DNA of 64,000 bases from Alphaproteobacteria bacterium SS10 (GTDB taxonomy: Bacteria; Pseudomonadota; Alphaproteobacteria; TMED2). The notes below the pieces were generated by a model. The model was given only the letters and a program-made list of their open reading frames with translations, searched no databases and was not told where the DNA came from. Both the position numbers and the translations under genes were made by a program. Shown here in pieces: positions 8,097 through 16,951 of this stretch. How positions within the stretch are numbered: position 1 is the first letter of the stretch; every line of letters begins with the position of its first letter. Where the stretch lies: positions 54,004-118,003 of the forward strand of contig JAHCML010000003.1 of assembly GCA_019192455.1 (NCBI GenBank). The letters are read 5' to 3'.

Positions 8097-9344
8097 ATGT
8101 CAGCCATTACAAAACCATCCGCCATGGCGACCAATACAGCGAACCAATCAGCAGGCAGTGAGCAGACCGATTTCCCACCGGTTATGCCAACCTATAACCG
8201 TACCCCATTGGCTTTTGAACGTGGGGACGGCGCCTACCTTTTCGCCACCGATGGCGAGAAGTACCTGGATTTCGCCGCTGGTATTGCCGTTAACGCCCTC
8301 GGCCATAATCACCCGCATCTGGTCGCAACCCTTAAGGATCAGGGTGAGAAGCTGTGGCACGTCTCAAACCTCTACCGCATTCCGGAGGCTGAGCGGCTGG
8401 CCGCCCGGCTAACCGCCGCGACCTTCGCCGATACGATGTTCTTTACCAATTCCGGGGCCGAGGCTTGGGAGTGCGGGGTGAAGGTCATCCGGAAATACTT
8501 CCACCATAAGGGACAGCCTGATCGGTATCGGATCATCTGTTTGGATGGTGCGTTCCATGGCCGGACCCTGGCTGGTATCTCCGCCACCCGCCAGGCCAAG
8601 ATGATTGAGGGCTTTGCCCCTCTCGTTGATGGCTTTGATGTGGTGCCATTCGGTGATCTGGCTGCGATTGAGGATGCAATTGGCCCCAACACGGCGGCAA
8701 TCCATTTGGAGCCTGTGCAGGGTGAGGGCGGTATTCGCCCGCTAGATCCCGAGTTCCTCAAAGCCGTCCGTGGCCTATGTGACCAACATGATCTGCTGCT
8801 CTATCTTGATGAGGTACAGTGTGGGATGGGCCGAACTGGCCGCCTGTTTGCCCATGAATGGGCTGGCATCACCCCCGATGTGATGTGTGCCGCAAAAGGT
8901 ATTGGCGGCGGCTTTCCGCTGGGGGCCTGCCTAACCACGGCCGAGGCTGCATCCGGCATGGTTGCCGGTACCCATGGCTCAACCTATGGCGGCAATCCGC
9001 TGGCAACCGCCATTGGCAATGCGGTGCTCGATGTGATGCTTGAGCCTGGCTTCCTTGATCAAGTGGTGGCCAAGGGTAAAGCGCTTCAAGAGGCGTTGAC
9101 CGGCCTGCACAACCAATTCCCGGTGATTGAAACCGTGCGCGGTAAGGGGCTGATGCTGGGCATCAAGCTTAAGGATGAGTTGCCCGCCGGTGACCTGGTC
9201 CAGGCACTGCGTGATCAGCATCTACTGACCGTGCCCGCAAGTGACAACACGGTGCGGATATTGCCGCCACTCACCATCGAACAAACCCATATTGATGAGG
9301 CGGTCGCCGCGATCGCTAAAGCGCTGGGAGCGCTGAGCCAATGA
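8097..9344 (+). CDS. argD: Acetylornithine aminotransferase
   Basis: This is a class III PLP aminotransferase that converts N-acetylglutamate semialdehyde to N-acetylornithine in arginine synthesis, 415 aa, cytosolic. Visible landmarks are the N-terminal [17 protein letters not shown] block, the GAFHGRT block, the PLP region [14 protein letters not shown] and the lysine-bearing [13 protein letters not shown]. The ATG at 8097 has AAGGA about 8 bases upstream; it carries about 20 more N-terminal residues than most homologues, so the ATG at 8124 is an alternative. It overlaps argF by 4 bases. Expression is probably controlled by the attenuator upstream. Dual use as succinyldiaminopimelate aminotransferase is possible, as in other ArgD enzymes. 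Confidence 0.95.
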   Translation: MSAITKPSAMATNTANQSAGSEQTDFPPVMPTYNRTPLAFERGDGAYLFATDGEKYLDFAAGIAVNALGHNHPHLVATLKDQGEKLWHVSNLYRIPEAERLAARLTAATFADTMFFTNSGAEAWECGVKVIRKYFHHKGQPDRYRIICLDGAFHGRTLAGISATRQAKMIEGFAPLVDGFDVVPFGDLAAIEDAIGPNTAAIHLEPVQGEGGIRPLDPEFLKAVRGLCDQHDLLLYLDEVQCGMGRTGRLFAHEWAGITPDVMCAAKGIGGGFPLGACLTTAEAASGMVAGTHGSTYGGNPLATAIGNAVLDVMLEPGFLDQVVAKGKALQEALTGLHNQFPVIETVRGKGLMLGIKLKDELPAGDLVQALRDQHLLTVPASDNTVRILPPLTIEQTHIDEAVAAIAKALGALSQ

Positions 9345-10309
9345 CCATGATCCAACCTGGCCTGAAAGGGCGGCACTTCCTGGAAATCCGGGACCTGACG
9401 AGCGAACAACTTCGGCACCTGGTCGATTTGGGCGCGAGCTATAAAAAGGCGCTGAAAGCGGGGAAGGAAACCCCAACCCTTAAGGGTAAGAGCTTGGCGC
9501 TGATCTTTGAGAAATCATCGACCCGGACCCGTGTCTCATTCGATGTCGGCATGTTCCAGATGGGCGGCCACACGGTGAACCTGCTGCCCAACGACATGCA
9601 GCTGGGCCGTGGTGAAACTGTGCCGGACACGGCGCGGGTGCTCTCCCGTTATGTTGATGCCGTCATGCTGCGCACCGATATGCCGCGTAAGATGACCGAA
9701 CTGGCCGCACATGCCACGATCCCGGTGATCAACGGCCTGACCGATGACACCCACCCCTGCCAGATCATCGCCGACATCATGACGTTTGAAGAGCATCGCG
9801 GCCCGATCACCGGCAAGGTGGTTGCATGGACCGGCGACGGCAACAATGTGGCCGCCAGCTGGGCTGAGGCAGCGGTTAGACTCGGCTTTGAGTTTAGGCT
9901 TGCCTGTCCCGCCGAACTAGCGCCGCCCGCGTGGCTCACCGACTGGGTTGAGGGTGAGAAGGTGGCCGGTGCCACCGGCACGGTCACGGTCATGCATGAC
10001 CCCAAAGCGGCGGCGGAAGGCGCGGATTGCGTGGTTACCGATGCCTGGACTTCCATGCACCAGGAAGGAGATGGCATTCCCCGCAATCAACTCTTGGCAC
10101 CATTCCAGGTGGACGAGGCGTTGATGGCACTGGCGAAAGATGATGCACTATTCATGCATTGCCTGCCGGCACACCGGGGTGAAGAGGTCACCGACGCCGT
10201 TATTGAAGGCCCGCACTCCGTGGTCTTTGATGAAGCGGAGAACCGCCTACACTCGCAAAAGGGTATCTTGCACTGGTGCCTGCTGGGTGATGCGCCACTG
10301 GCGGTATGA
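9341..10309 (+). CDS. argF: Ornithine carbamoyltransferase
   Basis: This enzyme joins carbamoyl phosphate and ornithine to give citrulline, 322 aa, cytosolic trimer. The carbamoyl-phosphate loop [11 protein letters not shown] is intact, as are the HPCQIIAD segment and the C-terminal ornithine-site block [12 protein letters not shown]. The start codon overlaps the argD stop (ATGA), so the two are translationally coupled and likely share one mRNA. The argD-argF-hslO order recurs in alphaproteobacteria. Confidence 0.97.
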   Translation: MTMIQPGLKGRHFLEIRDLTSEQLRHLVDLGASYKKALKAGKETPTLKGKSLALIFEKSSTRTRVSFDVGMFQMGGHTVNLLPNDMQLGRGETVPDTARVLSRYVDAVMLRTDMPRKMTELAAHATIPVINGLTDDTHPCQIIADIMTFEEHRGPITGKVVAWTGDGNNVAASWAEAAVRLGFEFRLACPAELAPPAWLTDWVEGEKVAGATGTVTVMHDPKAAAEGADCVVTDAWTSMHQEGDGIPRNQLLAPFQVDEALMALAKDDALFMHCLPAHRGEEVTDAVIEGPHSVVFDEAENRLHSQKGILHWCLLGDAPLAV

Positions 10310-10373
10310 TCGCTGGCGGTCTAAAGCTACTGGTTAAAGCACTCTAGTTACTGAGACGAGATCACTAATCCCA

Positions 10374-11438
10374 ATGGACGATCAGACACCACAATCCGAC
10401 CGCCCAGAATCAGCTCGATTAGAGGCCTCGTTTAAGCAAGACACCGATATCATTCAGCCATTTCAGCTCGAGGCGACCAATCTGCGCGGTCGTCTCGTTC
10501 GCTTGGATGAGGTGCTGGACGATATCTTGGGTCGCCATGACTACCCCTTGGTGATCAGCGATCTGCTCGCTGAGGCGCTGACGGTCACCGTGGTCTTGTC
10601 TTCCGCCCTTAAGTATCAGGGTATCTTCACCCTACAGACCCGGGGCGATGGTGCCGTGCCCATGCTGGTTACCGATGTGACCAGCGACGGTAAGCTACGC
10701 GGCTATGCCAAGTTCGATGAAGAGAAGCTGGCCGAGCTGCTGAAAGATGTGGAGCTAGACGGCGAGCGGCCTTCCCATGCAATCGGCTTGAACAAGCTTC
10801 TGGGTAAGGGGTATCTCGCCTTCACCGTAGATCAGGGTGATCATACTGAACGGTATCAGGGCATCACCGAGCTGACCGGCGACAGCATCGCCGATTGCAC
10901 AGTGAACTACTTCAAGCAGTCAGAGCAGTTGGATACCGGCGTCTCAGTTAAGGTGCAGCACCATCACGGCCATTGGCGCGCCGGTGGCCTAATGCTGCAG
11001 CGTATGCCCGACGACCAGGAGGCGATTGTTCAGCGCCGCCTCGGTAATGATGAAGAAGATGGCTGGCGCCGGGCGATGGTGATGCTGGGATCGCTTACCA
11101 CCGATGAGATGGTGGACGCGGGCTTACCGGCCAATGACCTGCTGTATCGCTTGTTTAATGAGGATGGCGTCCGTGTTTTTGAGCGGTCGGCAGTTGAGCG
11201 CGAGTGCCGCTGCAATGAGGTGAAGATCCGTCGCATGCTGAAGGGGCTACCACCCGATGCGCTGAAGGATATGGCCCTGCCGGTTGAGGGTGAGGACGGT
11301 GCGGATAATCCGGACACCGTTGATGGTAAGGCACTTGAGGTCACCTGTGAGTTCTGCAGCACGCTCTACGCCGTCCCTCTCGGCGATATCCTGCGGGACG
11401 ACATGACGATTAAGGATTTCAAAGATGACGATGGCTAA
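10374..11438 (+). CDS. hslO: Hsp33 redox-regulated chaperone
   Basis: This is a cytosolic holdase chaperone switched on by oxidation, 354 aa. The C-terminal zinc motif is present as CRC and CEFC, but 44 residues separate the two pairs, against roughly 27-32 in most Hsp33 proteins. The extra segment is acidic (VEGEDGADNPDTVDG). It follows argF after 64 bases without a visible terminator, so may be cotranscribed. Its stop overlaps the start of the lipoprotein gene by 14 bases. The family call is firm; the insertion could alter redox set-point. Confidence 0.94.
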   Translation: MDDQTPQSDRPESARLEASFKQDTDIIQPFQLEATNLRGRLVRLDEVLDDILGRHDYPLVISDLLAEALTVTVVLSSALKYQGIFTLQTRGDGAVPMLVTDVTSDGKLRGYAKFDEEKLAELLKDVELDGERPSHAIGLNKLLGKGYLAFTVDQGDHTERYQGITELTGDSIADCTVNYFKQSEQLDTGVSVKVQHHHGHWRAGGLMLQRMPDDQEAIVQRRLGNDEEDGWRRAMVMLGSLTTDEMVDAGLPANDLLYRLFNEDGVRVFERSAVERECRCNEVKIRRMLKGLPPDALKDMALPVEGEDGADNPDTVDGKALEVTCEFCSTLYAVPLGDILRDDMTIKDFKDDDG

Positions 11439-12063
11439 CCCTGGCCAGAAGGCTGATCGGCAACTGGTGATCAATCGTCGCCGCCTCATTCAGGGTGGCC
11501 TGGCCAGTGTTACCGTGACGGTTGCGGGTTGTGCCTCACCACCGCCAACCGCCGACCTGCCACGTCTGACCTTTGAGCAGCTGCGCCCCATCCGCTTCGA
11601 TGTGGCCCAGCTTGAAGTGCGCAATAACTACCAACCTAAATTCTTCCCACCCCATGTTGAGCATAAGCTGGTCCAGCCGCCCTATGAGGCGATGGATCTA
11701 TGGGCTAAGCGGCGCATTCAGCCAGTGGCAAACAATGGTGAGGCCTTGCTGGTCATCCATGATGCCAGCATGACCGAGCAGCAGGTTGCAGGTGGCAAGC
11801 GCCTTGGGCCCATCACCGTCAGCCAACCGGTTTATGAGTATTTCGCGAATTTCGCTGTTCGGATGGATGCGGTCTCACCCTTCTGGGATTTGAGTGGTTT
11901 TGCCGAGGCGCGGGCCGAGGGGCGGTTACGCCTTGATGACCAAAGTACGCTTGATCAACGCGAGCGCGCGCTCATCGATCTGATGGATCTGACGATTGCG
12001 GATCTGGATCGGGCCTTCGTTGCCCAGCTTCAGCGCAATCTGGGTGCCCTTATCGCAGCGTAA
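11425..12063 (+). CDS. Predicted Tat-type lipoprotein of unknown function
   Basis: This is a 212-aa conserved-looking protein. The N terminus reads NRRRLIQGG followed by a hydrophobic stretch and a lipobox-like VAGC, so it is probably exported (perhaps by Tat) and lipid-anchored. The mature part has no domain I recognise. The start has AAGGA 8 bases upstream, inside the end of hslO, and the genes overlap by 14 bases, indicating coupling. The gene ends 9 bases before the convergent trkH stop. Confidence 0.82.
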   Translation: MTMANPGQKADRQLVINRRRLIQGGLASVTVTVAGCASPPPTADLPRLTFEQLRPIRFDVAQLEVRNNYQPKFFPPHVEHKLVQPPYEAMDLWAKRRIQPVANNGEALLVIHDASMTEQQVAGGKRLGPITVSQPVYEYFANFAVRMDAVSPFWDLSGFAEARAEGRLRLDDQSTLDQRERALIDLMDLTIADLDRAFVAQLQRNLGALIAA

Positions 12064-12072
12064 ATCTGGTGC

Positions 12073-13527
12073 TTAGCGGCGCCAGAAATGCGGTAGGAAC
12101 AGCACCAGCACGGTGAACAACTCCAACCGACCGAGCAACATGCCAAAGGCGAGTAGCCATTTGGCGGTATCTGGCAGCAGCTGGAAGGTGCCCGCCGGGC
12201 CGATATTTGCACCCAAACCAGGCCCAACATTGGAAATGGCGGTCGCCGCACCCGAAATGGCGGTCAGGAAGTCCAAGCCCAAAATGCCCAGAGCCACTGC
12301 CAATAGGCCGAAGGCTAGGCCGAACATGGCGAAGAAGCTCATCACCGCGAGCGGGACATCATCGGGGATCGGGCGCCCGTTATAGTAAGCTATGAAGACA
12401 CCATGGGGCTGCAACAGCTTCAGCAGCTGGGCCTTTGCGACGGCGTATAGCACCTGAAACCGGAAGATCTTCACCCCGCAGGTGGTCGATCCAGCGCAGC
12501 CGCCGATAAACATCAGGAAGAAGAAGGCCATCAGCGGGAACGCGCCCCAGCCATCATAGCTGTCGGTTGCATAGCCAGTGCCGGTCATCACCGACACCAC
12601 GTTGAAGGCGGAGAGACGTAAGGCCTGGCCTGGGTTATCGGCGATTTCCCGACCGGTGGTGTAGAGGGTCATGACGATGATTGCGACGGCCAGGATCGCC
12701 AGGAACCAGTGGACCTGGCGGTCATAGACAAATTGCTGCCAATTCCCGCGCAACGCCATGATCATCAGGATAAAGGGCAGGCCACCGGTGATCATGAAGG
12801 TGATCGCGATGGTATCGATGGCCACACTATCGAAATGACCAATTGAGCCATCCCGGGTCGAAAACCCACCTGTTGAGATCGTGGTCATGGCGTGGGCCAC
12901 GGCATCAAATGACCCCATGCCGGCAAGCCCGTAGCAGATCGCGCAAAGCAAGGTTAGGGCGGTGTAGAAAAGGCCGATTGCTGAGGCCAACTGCGCGGTG
13001 CGCGGTAGCGCCTTCTCAGACGTCTCGGAAGATTCCAGCTGGAATAGCTGCATGCCGCCGATGGACAGCATGGGCAGAATTGAGATCGCCATTACAATGA
13101 TACCGATCCCACCTAGCCACTGTAGAACAGCCCGCCAGAGCAAAATGCCCGGTGGCGCCTCCTCAAGCCCAGTAATAACCGTGGCACCGGTGGTCGTGAT
13201 ACCGGACACCGCCTCAAAGAAGGCGTCGGTGACGCTCAGCTCAAGCTCTGACAGGGCCAGTGGTACGGCGGCGAAGATCGATAGGGAGAGCCAGGCCACA
13301 TTGGTCATCAACACGGCTTCCCGTGCCCGCATCGTGCCCTTGGTAGAGCTGCGATTGGTCAGCATCAGCAAGCCGCCGAGGAAGATGGTAATGGCAGAGG
13401 AGGTGGCGAAGACCTTCCAATCCGGGTTGCCCAAGACCAGATCGACCGCCGCCGGCACCAACATGGTGGCGCCGAGCGTGGTGACCAGAATGCCGGTCAC
13501 AAAGAAGATGAGGCGGAAATTGATCAT
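12073..13527 (-). CDS. trkH: TrkH-type potassium uptake protein
   Basis: This is the membrane subunit of a Trk potassium transporter, 484 aa, with the four-fold M1-P-M2 architecture. The filter segments SGITTTGAT, TISTGGFST and GCAGSTTCG and a fourth near ISNVGPG are visible. It works with a cytosolic TrkA subunit not encoded here. The ATG at 13527 gives MINFRLIFFVTG, the normal TrkH opening; 36 more open codons upstream lack a start with a ribosome site. A hairpin of GGGTGAC/GTCACCC lies immediately upstream and may affect translation. Confidence 0.94.
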   Translation of the reverse strand: MINFRLIFFVTGILVTTLGATMLVPAAVDLVLGNPDWKVFATSSAITIFLGGLLMLTNRSSTKGTMRAREAVLMTNVAWLSLSIFAAVPLALSELELSVTDAFFEAVSGITTTGATVITGLEEAPPGILLWRAVLQWLGGIGIIVMAISILPMLSIGGMQLFQLESSETSEKALPRTAQLASAIGLFYTALTLLCAICYGLAGMGSFDAVAHAMTTISTGGFSTRDGSIGHFDSVAIDTIAITFMITGGLPFILMIMALRGNWQQFVYDRQVHWFLAILAVAIIVMTLYTTGREIADNPGQALRLSAFNVVSVMTGTGYATDSYDGWGAFPLMAFFFLMFIGGCAGSTTCGVKIFRFQVLYAVAKAQLLKLLQPHGVFIAYYNGRPIPDDVPLAVMSFFAMFGLAFGLLAVALGILGLDFLTAISGAATAISNVGPGLGANIGPAGTFQLLPDTAKWLLAFGMLLGRLELFTVLVLFLPHFWRR

Positions 13528-13528
13528 T

Positions 13529-13556
13529 GGGTGACACGGGGTGACATTGGTCACCC
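13529..13556 (-). repeat. Hairpin and repeat directly before trkH start
   Basis: GGGTGAC occurs at 13529-13535 and 13539-13545, and GTCACCC at 13550-13556 pairs with the second copy around a 4-nt loop. The structure ends 2 bases from the trkH ATG on the minus strand, where a ribosome site would be expected and none is obvious. It may be an operator or a translational control hairpin. Confidence 0.45.
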
Positions 13557-13705
13557 TAAGGACCCTGGTTTGGGCAAAACACGCGGCCGCGAGCGCCAAA
13601 CAGCACAAACAGGCGACCTTACGACTGTCGAGCAAACGGCAAAGCGCCTGCCCTGTCCAGCCCAGACACAGCTATCCGCGATAATTTAAAGAGTTGTTGG
13701 CCCTG

Positions 13706-14353
13706 TTAGTCCCGGCCACGATCAATCATCGCGTAGAACTCACGACGGGTTTCTGGGTCATCACGGAAAGCGCCGATCATACGGCTGGTCTTCATGATCC
13801 CACCCTGCTTCTTCACACCACGCATAGTCATGCATTGGTGGGTCGCTTCAACGACCACGGCGACACCGCGCGGTTGCAGCGCTTCCTGAATAGTGTCGGC
13901 GATTTGCGCGGTCAGGCGCTCCTGAATCTGCAGGCGCTTGGCGAATACATCAACCAGGCGGGCCAGTTTTGATAGGCCCAGAACCTTCTGGTTTGGCAGG
14001 TAAGCAACGTGCACCTGGCCGGTGATTGGCAGGATATGGTGCTCACAATGCGAGTTAATCTGGATGTTGGTCAGCGCGATGATCTCGTCATAGCCACCAG
14101 CCTCATCAAAGGTGGTGTTGAGGATATCCATCGGGTCTTGGGTATAGCCGACAAACAGTTCCTCATAGGCGCGAATGACCCGTGATGGCGTATCGATCAG
14201 CCCCTCACGCTCCGGATTGTCGCCAATCCAACGGATAAGGGTCGCGACTGCTGCTTCCGCCTCTTCACGGCTAGGGGCCGTTTCCTTTGGCGCATCAGCG
14301 GTGGTGACCTGACCGGTTTCGGCCGTGGGTTTGGTTTTAGAGAACTCGTTCAT
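13706..14353 (-). CDS. folE: GTP cyclohydrolase I
   Basis: This enzyme converts GTP to dihydroneopterin triphosphate, the first step of folate/pterin synthesis, about 215 aa, cytosolic decamer. The zinc-site block [18 protein letters not shown] and the later [11 protein letters not shown] (second zinc Cys) are intact. The ATG at 14353 has GGAAGG upstream; a GTG at 14386 would add 11 residues. The first 30 residues are Thr/Ala/Glu-rich and probably disordered. It is transcribed alone or downstream of apaG. Confidence 0.96.
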   Translation of the reverse strand: MNEFSKTKPTAETGQVTTADAPKETAPSREEAEAAVATLIRWIGDNPEREGLIDTPSRVIRAYEELFVGYTQDPMDILNTTFDEAGGYDEIIALTNIQINSHCEHHILPITGQVHVAYLPNQKVLGLSKLARLVDVFAKRLQIQERLTAQIADTIQEALQPRGVAVVVEATHQCMTMRGVKKQGGIMKTSRMIGAFRDDPETRREFYAMIDRGRD

Positions 14354-14468
14354 CTGCTTTTCTGCCTTCCCAGCAGGTTGCGGCACAACTGCCAGCCATT
14401 AGAGATAGTACGCCAGCTTAGCTTCGCACTAATCAAGCGCCACTTTTCCATATCTGCGGTCAATACGG

Positions 14469-14491
14469 CGCAAAAAACGTTCATTTTTGCG
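14469..14491 (-). repeat. A/T-rich inverted repeat between apaG and folE
   Basis: CGCAAAAA (14469-14476) and TTTTTGCG (14484-14491) form an 8-bp stem with a 7-nt loop. On the minus strand it follows the apaG stop and precedes folE. It could be a weak terminator or an operator; the low G/C content argues against strong termination. Confidence 0.35.
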
Positions 14492-14531
14492 TTATTGCTG
14501 CGTGTGACCGTTTCGGGGGTCTAAGTCCCTG

Positions 14532-14930
14532 TTAATTCAGTCGAACAGCCTGGTGTGGGCTGTCGAGCGAGAAAGCGGGCACATCGATATCGAACTGATC
14601 GCCGCTCTCATCCTCCATCGAGTAGCTGCCCGTCATAATCCCACTGGGCGTGGTGAGCGGGGCGCCGGAGCTGTACTCAAAGCTGCTGCCCGGTTCCAGC
14701 CATGGCTCTTCCCCCACAACGCCGGGGCCACGCACCTCTTGCACATGGCCATTGGCATCGGTGATACGCCAGTAGCGGCTGCGCAGTTGCACGCGTCGCT
14801 CACTCTGGTTCTCAATCCGCACATGATAGGCCCAGACATAGTGGTTCTCTGTTGGCGATGAGCGCTCATTGAGAAACTCAGGCTCAACCTCAACCTGTAT
14901 GTCGAAGGTGGTGGCGGTATAGCTGCTCAT
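14532..14930 (-). CDS. apaG: ApaG domain protein
   Basis: This is a small ApaG (DUF525) protein of 132 aa with a fibronectin-type beta fold. The landmarks [22 protein letters not shown] and the glycine-rich GPGVVGEEP...FEYSSGAPL are typical. The ATG at 14930 gives MSSYTATT and the standard length; the frame is open for 29 more codons without support. E. coli ApaG is linked to the apaH region and divalent-ion phenotypes, but the molecular role is not settled. Confidence 0.93.
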   Translation of the reverse strand: MSSYTATTFDIQVEVEPEFLNERSSPTENHYVWAYHVRIENQSERRVQLRSRYWRITDANGHVQEVRGPGVVGEEPWLEPGSSFEYSSGAPLTTPSGIMTGSYSMEDESGDQFDIDVPAFSLDSPHQAVRLN

Positions 14931-15052
14931 TAACTGGGTCCTGGTGGCCTTGCGGCCCAACGTAACCTTGGTTCCTGCGCTCAGATATAGGTCAGTCTGC
15001 GCGCATACAACACCCAAAAGCCCAGCCTTGTATGGCGCCTGGGCAAAGAAAA

Positions 15053-15078
15053 GGGCCGGTATCGGGTGATACCGGCCC
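15053..15078 (-). terminator. Intrinsic terminator of the OmpA-like gene
   Basis: GGGCCGGTATC (15053-15063) and GATACCGGCCC (15068-15078) form a perfect 11-bp stem with a 4-nt loop. Read on the minus strand it is followed by TTTTCTTT, 36 bases after the stop of the OmpA-like gene. Confidence 0.85.
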
Positions 15079-15114
15079 CTCTTATTCGTTTAGCTAACCG
15101 ATCTTGGATCGGTC

Positions 15115-15966
15115 TTAGCGCAGGATGATTTCAGCGCGACGGTTGGATGGCTCACGGGTGCCGTCTGGGGTTTCCACCAGCAGGGCACGCTCACCACGAC
15201 CAGAGGTGGTCATGGAGCCAACATCAATACCGCGTGAGGACAGAGCGGATTGAACCGCAGCTGCGCGACGCTCAGACAGGGCCTGGTTGTAAGCAGCAGC
15301 ACCGGAGGTGTCAGCGTGGCCAACGATGTCGACAACTGCGCCGTCGCTGTCGCCGATCACCCGGGCAGCGTTCGCCAGGATGCTGGCAGCGCTAGCTGGG
15401 ATCTCAACGCTGTCAAAGCCGAAGAAGACGATGAAGCGGTCAGGTGAAGCAGCAGCAACAGCTGGGCCAGCATTCAGCTTGTCTTCGATCGCAGCCAGTG
15501 CAGCGCGGAACTCTTCACGGCAAGCGCGGATGTGGTCGAGCTGGAAGCCTTCTTCCAGCTGCTCGAGCCAGCAATCAAAGCGGGTTTGTGCAACCGCAGC
15601 TTCGTTCGGGAACAGGTTGCGGGCATCGCGGTTGAACACTGACATCAGGCGACCGCGAGCAGCGGAAAGCTCACCAGCGTCAGCGGCTTCGATGTAACGC
15701 TCGCTCAGCTCGGATGGCAGAACAACTTCACCGGAAGCAGCAGCCAGGCCTTTAGCGGCGTGGTAGCGGGCATCGCGGTAATCGAACATTTCGAATTGCT
15801 CGAAGTTAGCCAGCTCACGGTACTCGCTAGCGAGTGCGCGGGTGAACTCGCTACCAACAGCAGCGGTGTCGTTGAGCTTCTCAACGTCGTTGATGCTGGT
15901 TGCAGCAGCACAACCGGCAAGCAAGGTGATGCCAGCGAAGGCACCGATCAAATTCTTGAATTTCAT
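15115..15966 (-). CDS. OmpA-like peptidoglycan-associated lipoprotein
   Basis: This is a 283-aa outer-membrane lipoprotein. MKFKNLIGAFAGITLLAGCAA is a standard signal with lipobox LAGC. A helical, acidic middle of about 130 residues precedes a C-terminal OmpA domain (about residues 165-283) with FFGFDSVEIP, VDIVGHADTSG and the terminal SNRRAEIIL; this domain binds peptidoglycan non-covalently. GGGGAAG precedes the ATG. It has its own promoter candidate and a strong terminator, as expected for an abundant envelope protein. It resembles alphaproteobacterial OmpA lipoproteins rather than Pal, which is shorter. Confidence 0.92.
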   Translation of the reverse strand: MKFKNLIGAFAGITLLAGCAAATSINDVEKLNDTAAVGSEFTRALASEYRELANFEQFEMFDYRDARYHAAKGLAAASGEVVLPSELSERYIEAADAGELSAARGRLMSVFNRDARNLFPNEAAVAQTRFDCWLEQLEEGFQLDHIRACREEFRAALAAIEDKLNAGPAVAAASPDRFIVFFGFDSVEIPASAASILANAARVIGDSDGAVVDIVGHADTSGAAAYNQALSERRAAAVQSALSSRGIDVGSMTTSGRGERALLVETPDGTREPSNRRAEIILR

Positions 15967-16070
15967 GATCTTCCCCAATGGTGATGACGTCGAAACAGTT
16001 TCTACGCCTGATAAAGCTGCGCCCGACGTTTTTGGGCGGTGAGAACCACCGCGCCAGAGATAACGCCGAG

Positions 16071-16100
16071 ATACTAGCGGAACTTCCGACAGCGCGCCAA
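16071..16100 (-). promoter_or_regulatory. Sigma-70 promoter candidate for the OmpA-like gene
   Basis: On the minus strand, TTGGCG (16095-16100) lies 18 bases from TAGTAT (16071-16076). Both are fair matches to sigma-70 boxes. Transcription would start near 16064, giving a leader of about 100 bases. Confidence 0.5.
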
Positions 16101-16349
16101 CGTCACAAATTATCGAAACGTTCGTGCAGCCGACGGCCCTGATTTTTGGCCGGTGTCCGCTCGCAAAAGGTGGTGGACGACATAAGCCATGCCGATTCAC
16201 CGCTATCAGCTCTCTGACACCACCATAAACCTTTATTTTTAAGGCTTTCCGGGCAGGGTGTTGCAGGATTACCATGGTTGTTGTGCCGCTGCCACGGTGG
16301 CGATTGGCTGCCAAGCACGGAACGGGGCTGACAGTCGGCTTATCAGCCG

Positions 16350-16370
16350 GTACTCATGATTATTGAGTAC
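16350..16370. promoter_or_regulatory. Palindrome before the GNAT gene
   Basis: GTACTCA (16350-16356), seven bases, then TGAGTAC (16364-16370) form a perfect inverted repeat that ends 8 bases before the ATG at 16379. This is a plausible repressor operator; the cognate regulator is unknown. Confidence 0.45.
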
Positions 16371-16378
16371 TGGGGCCG

Positions 16379-16951
16379 ATGATCGGCCGGGATGACGGCG
16401 AGACGTCGATGATCAAATTGCTGGATGTGGTGGCTGAGCGGCCTAGCCATGGCGCCGCAATTGAACGGCTGAATGACCGTGCCTTTGGCCCCAATCGCCT
16501 TACCAAGACGGCTTATAGGTTTCGCGATGGCATCCCGCCAATTGCGCCGCTTGGCTTTGTCATTGAGCCACCGGATGCGCCCGGCTCGGGCGAGGTGGCG
16601 GCCAGCATTCGATTTTGGCCAGCAGTTTTACCGGATGGTTCGGTTTCCGCGCTACTAGGCCCAATTGCGGTGCAAAGTGACCTGCGTGGTACGGGCTATG
16701 GCAGCCGATTGATCCACCATGGCCTGATGCGCGCCCGGGCCCTGGGTTACCCCGCCGTGGTTCTGGTTGGGGATCGGCCCTATTACGTCCAATTTGGCTT
16801 TAGTGCTGAGTTAATGGATGGGTTGCGGCTACCGGGTCCGGTTGATCGCTCCCGGCTGTTGGGTCTCGAATTCACCGCTGGCGTGCTGGACCACCAGGCT
16901 GGTTTGATCCGCCCTATGGCCGCCGATAACAGTCAGGCCTCACGGGTTTGA
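16379..16951 (+). CDS. GNAT N-acetyltransferase, YhbS-like
   Basis: This is a predicted acetyl-CoA-dependent N-acetyltransferase of 190 aa. The acetyl-CoA loop is DLRGTGYGSRLIHHGL, preceded by the beta4 segment LLGPIAVQ and followed by the VLVGDRPYYVQFGF block typical of YhbS-like members. The start at 16379 has a GGGG element; an ATG at 16409 (MIKLLDV) is a good alternative. Its 3' end overlaps the convergent hydrolase gene by 12 bases. Substrate unknown. Confidence 0.9.
   Translation: MIGRDDGETSMIKLLDVVAERPSHGAAIERLNDRAFGPNRLTKTAYRFRDGIPPIAPLGFVIEPPDAPGSGEVAASIRFWPAVLPDGSVSALLGPIAVQSDLRGTGYGSRLIHHGLMRARALGYPAVVLVGDRPYYVQFGFSAELMDGLRLPGPVDRSRLLGLEFTAGVLDHQAGLIRPMAADNSQASRV

Larger units (their letters stand above)
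15967..16378. other. Divergent intergenic region, OmpA-like / GNAT
   Basis: This 412-bp gap separates divergent genes. It holds a promoter candidate for the OmpA-like gene (16071-16100, minus strand), a 5' untranslated region of about 100 bases with a short CGCCC/GGGCG hairpin, and a palindrome before the GNAT gene (16350-16370). The middle, 16101-16340, shows no gene or structure that I can support. Confidence 0.6.
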
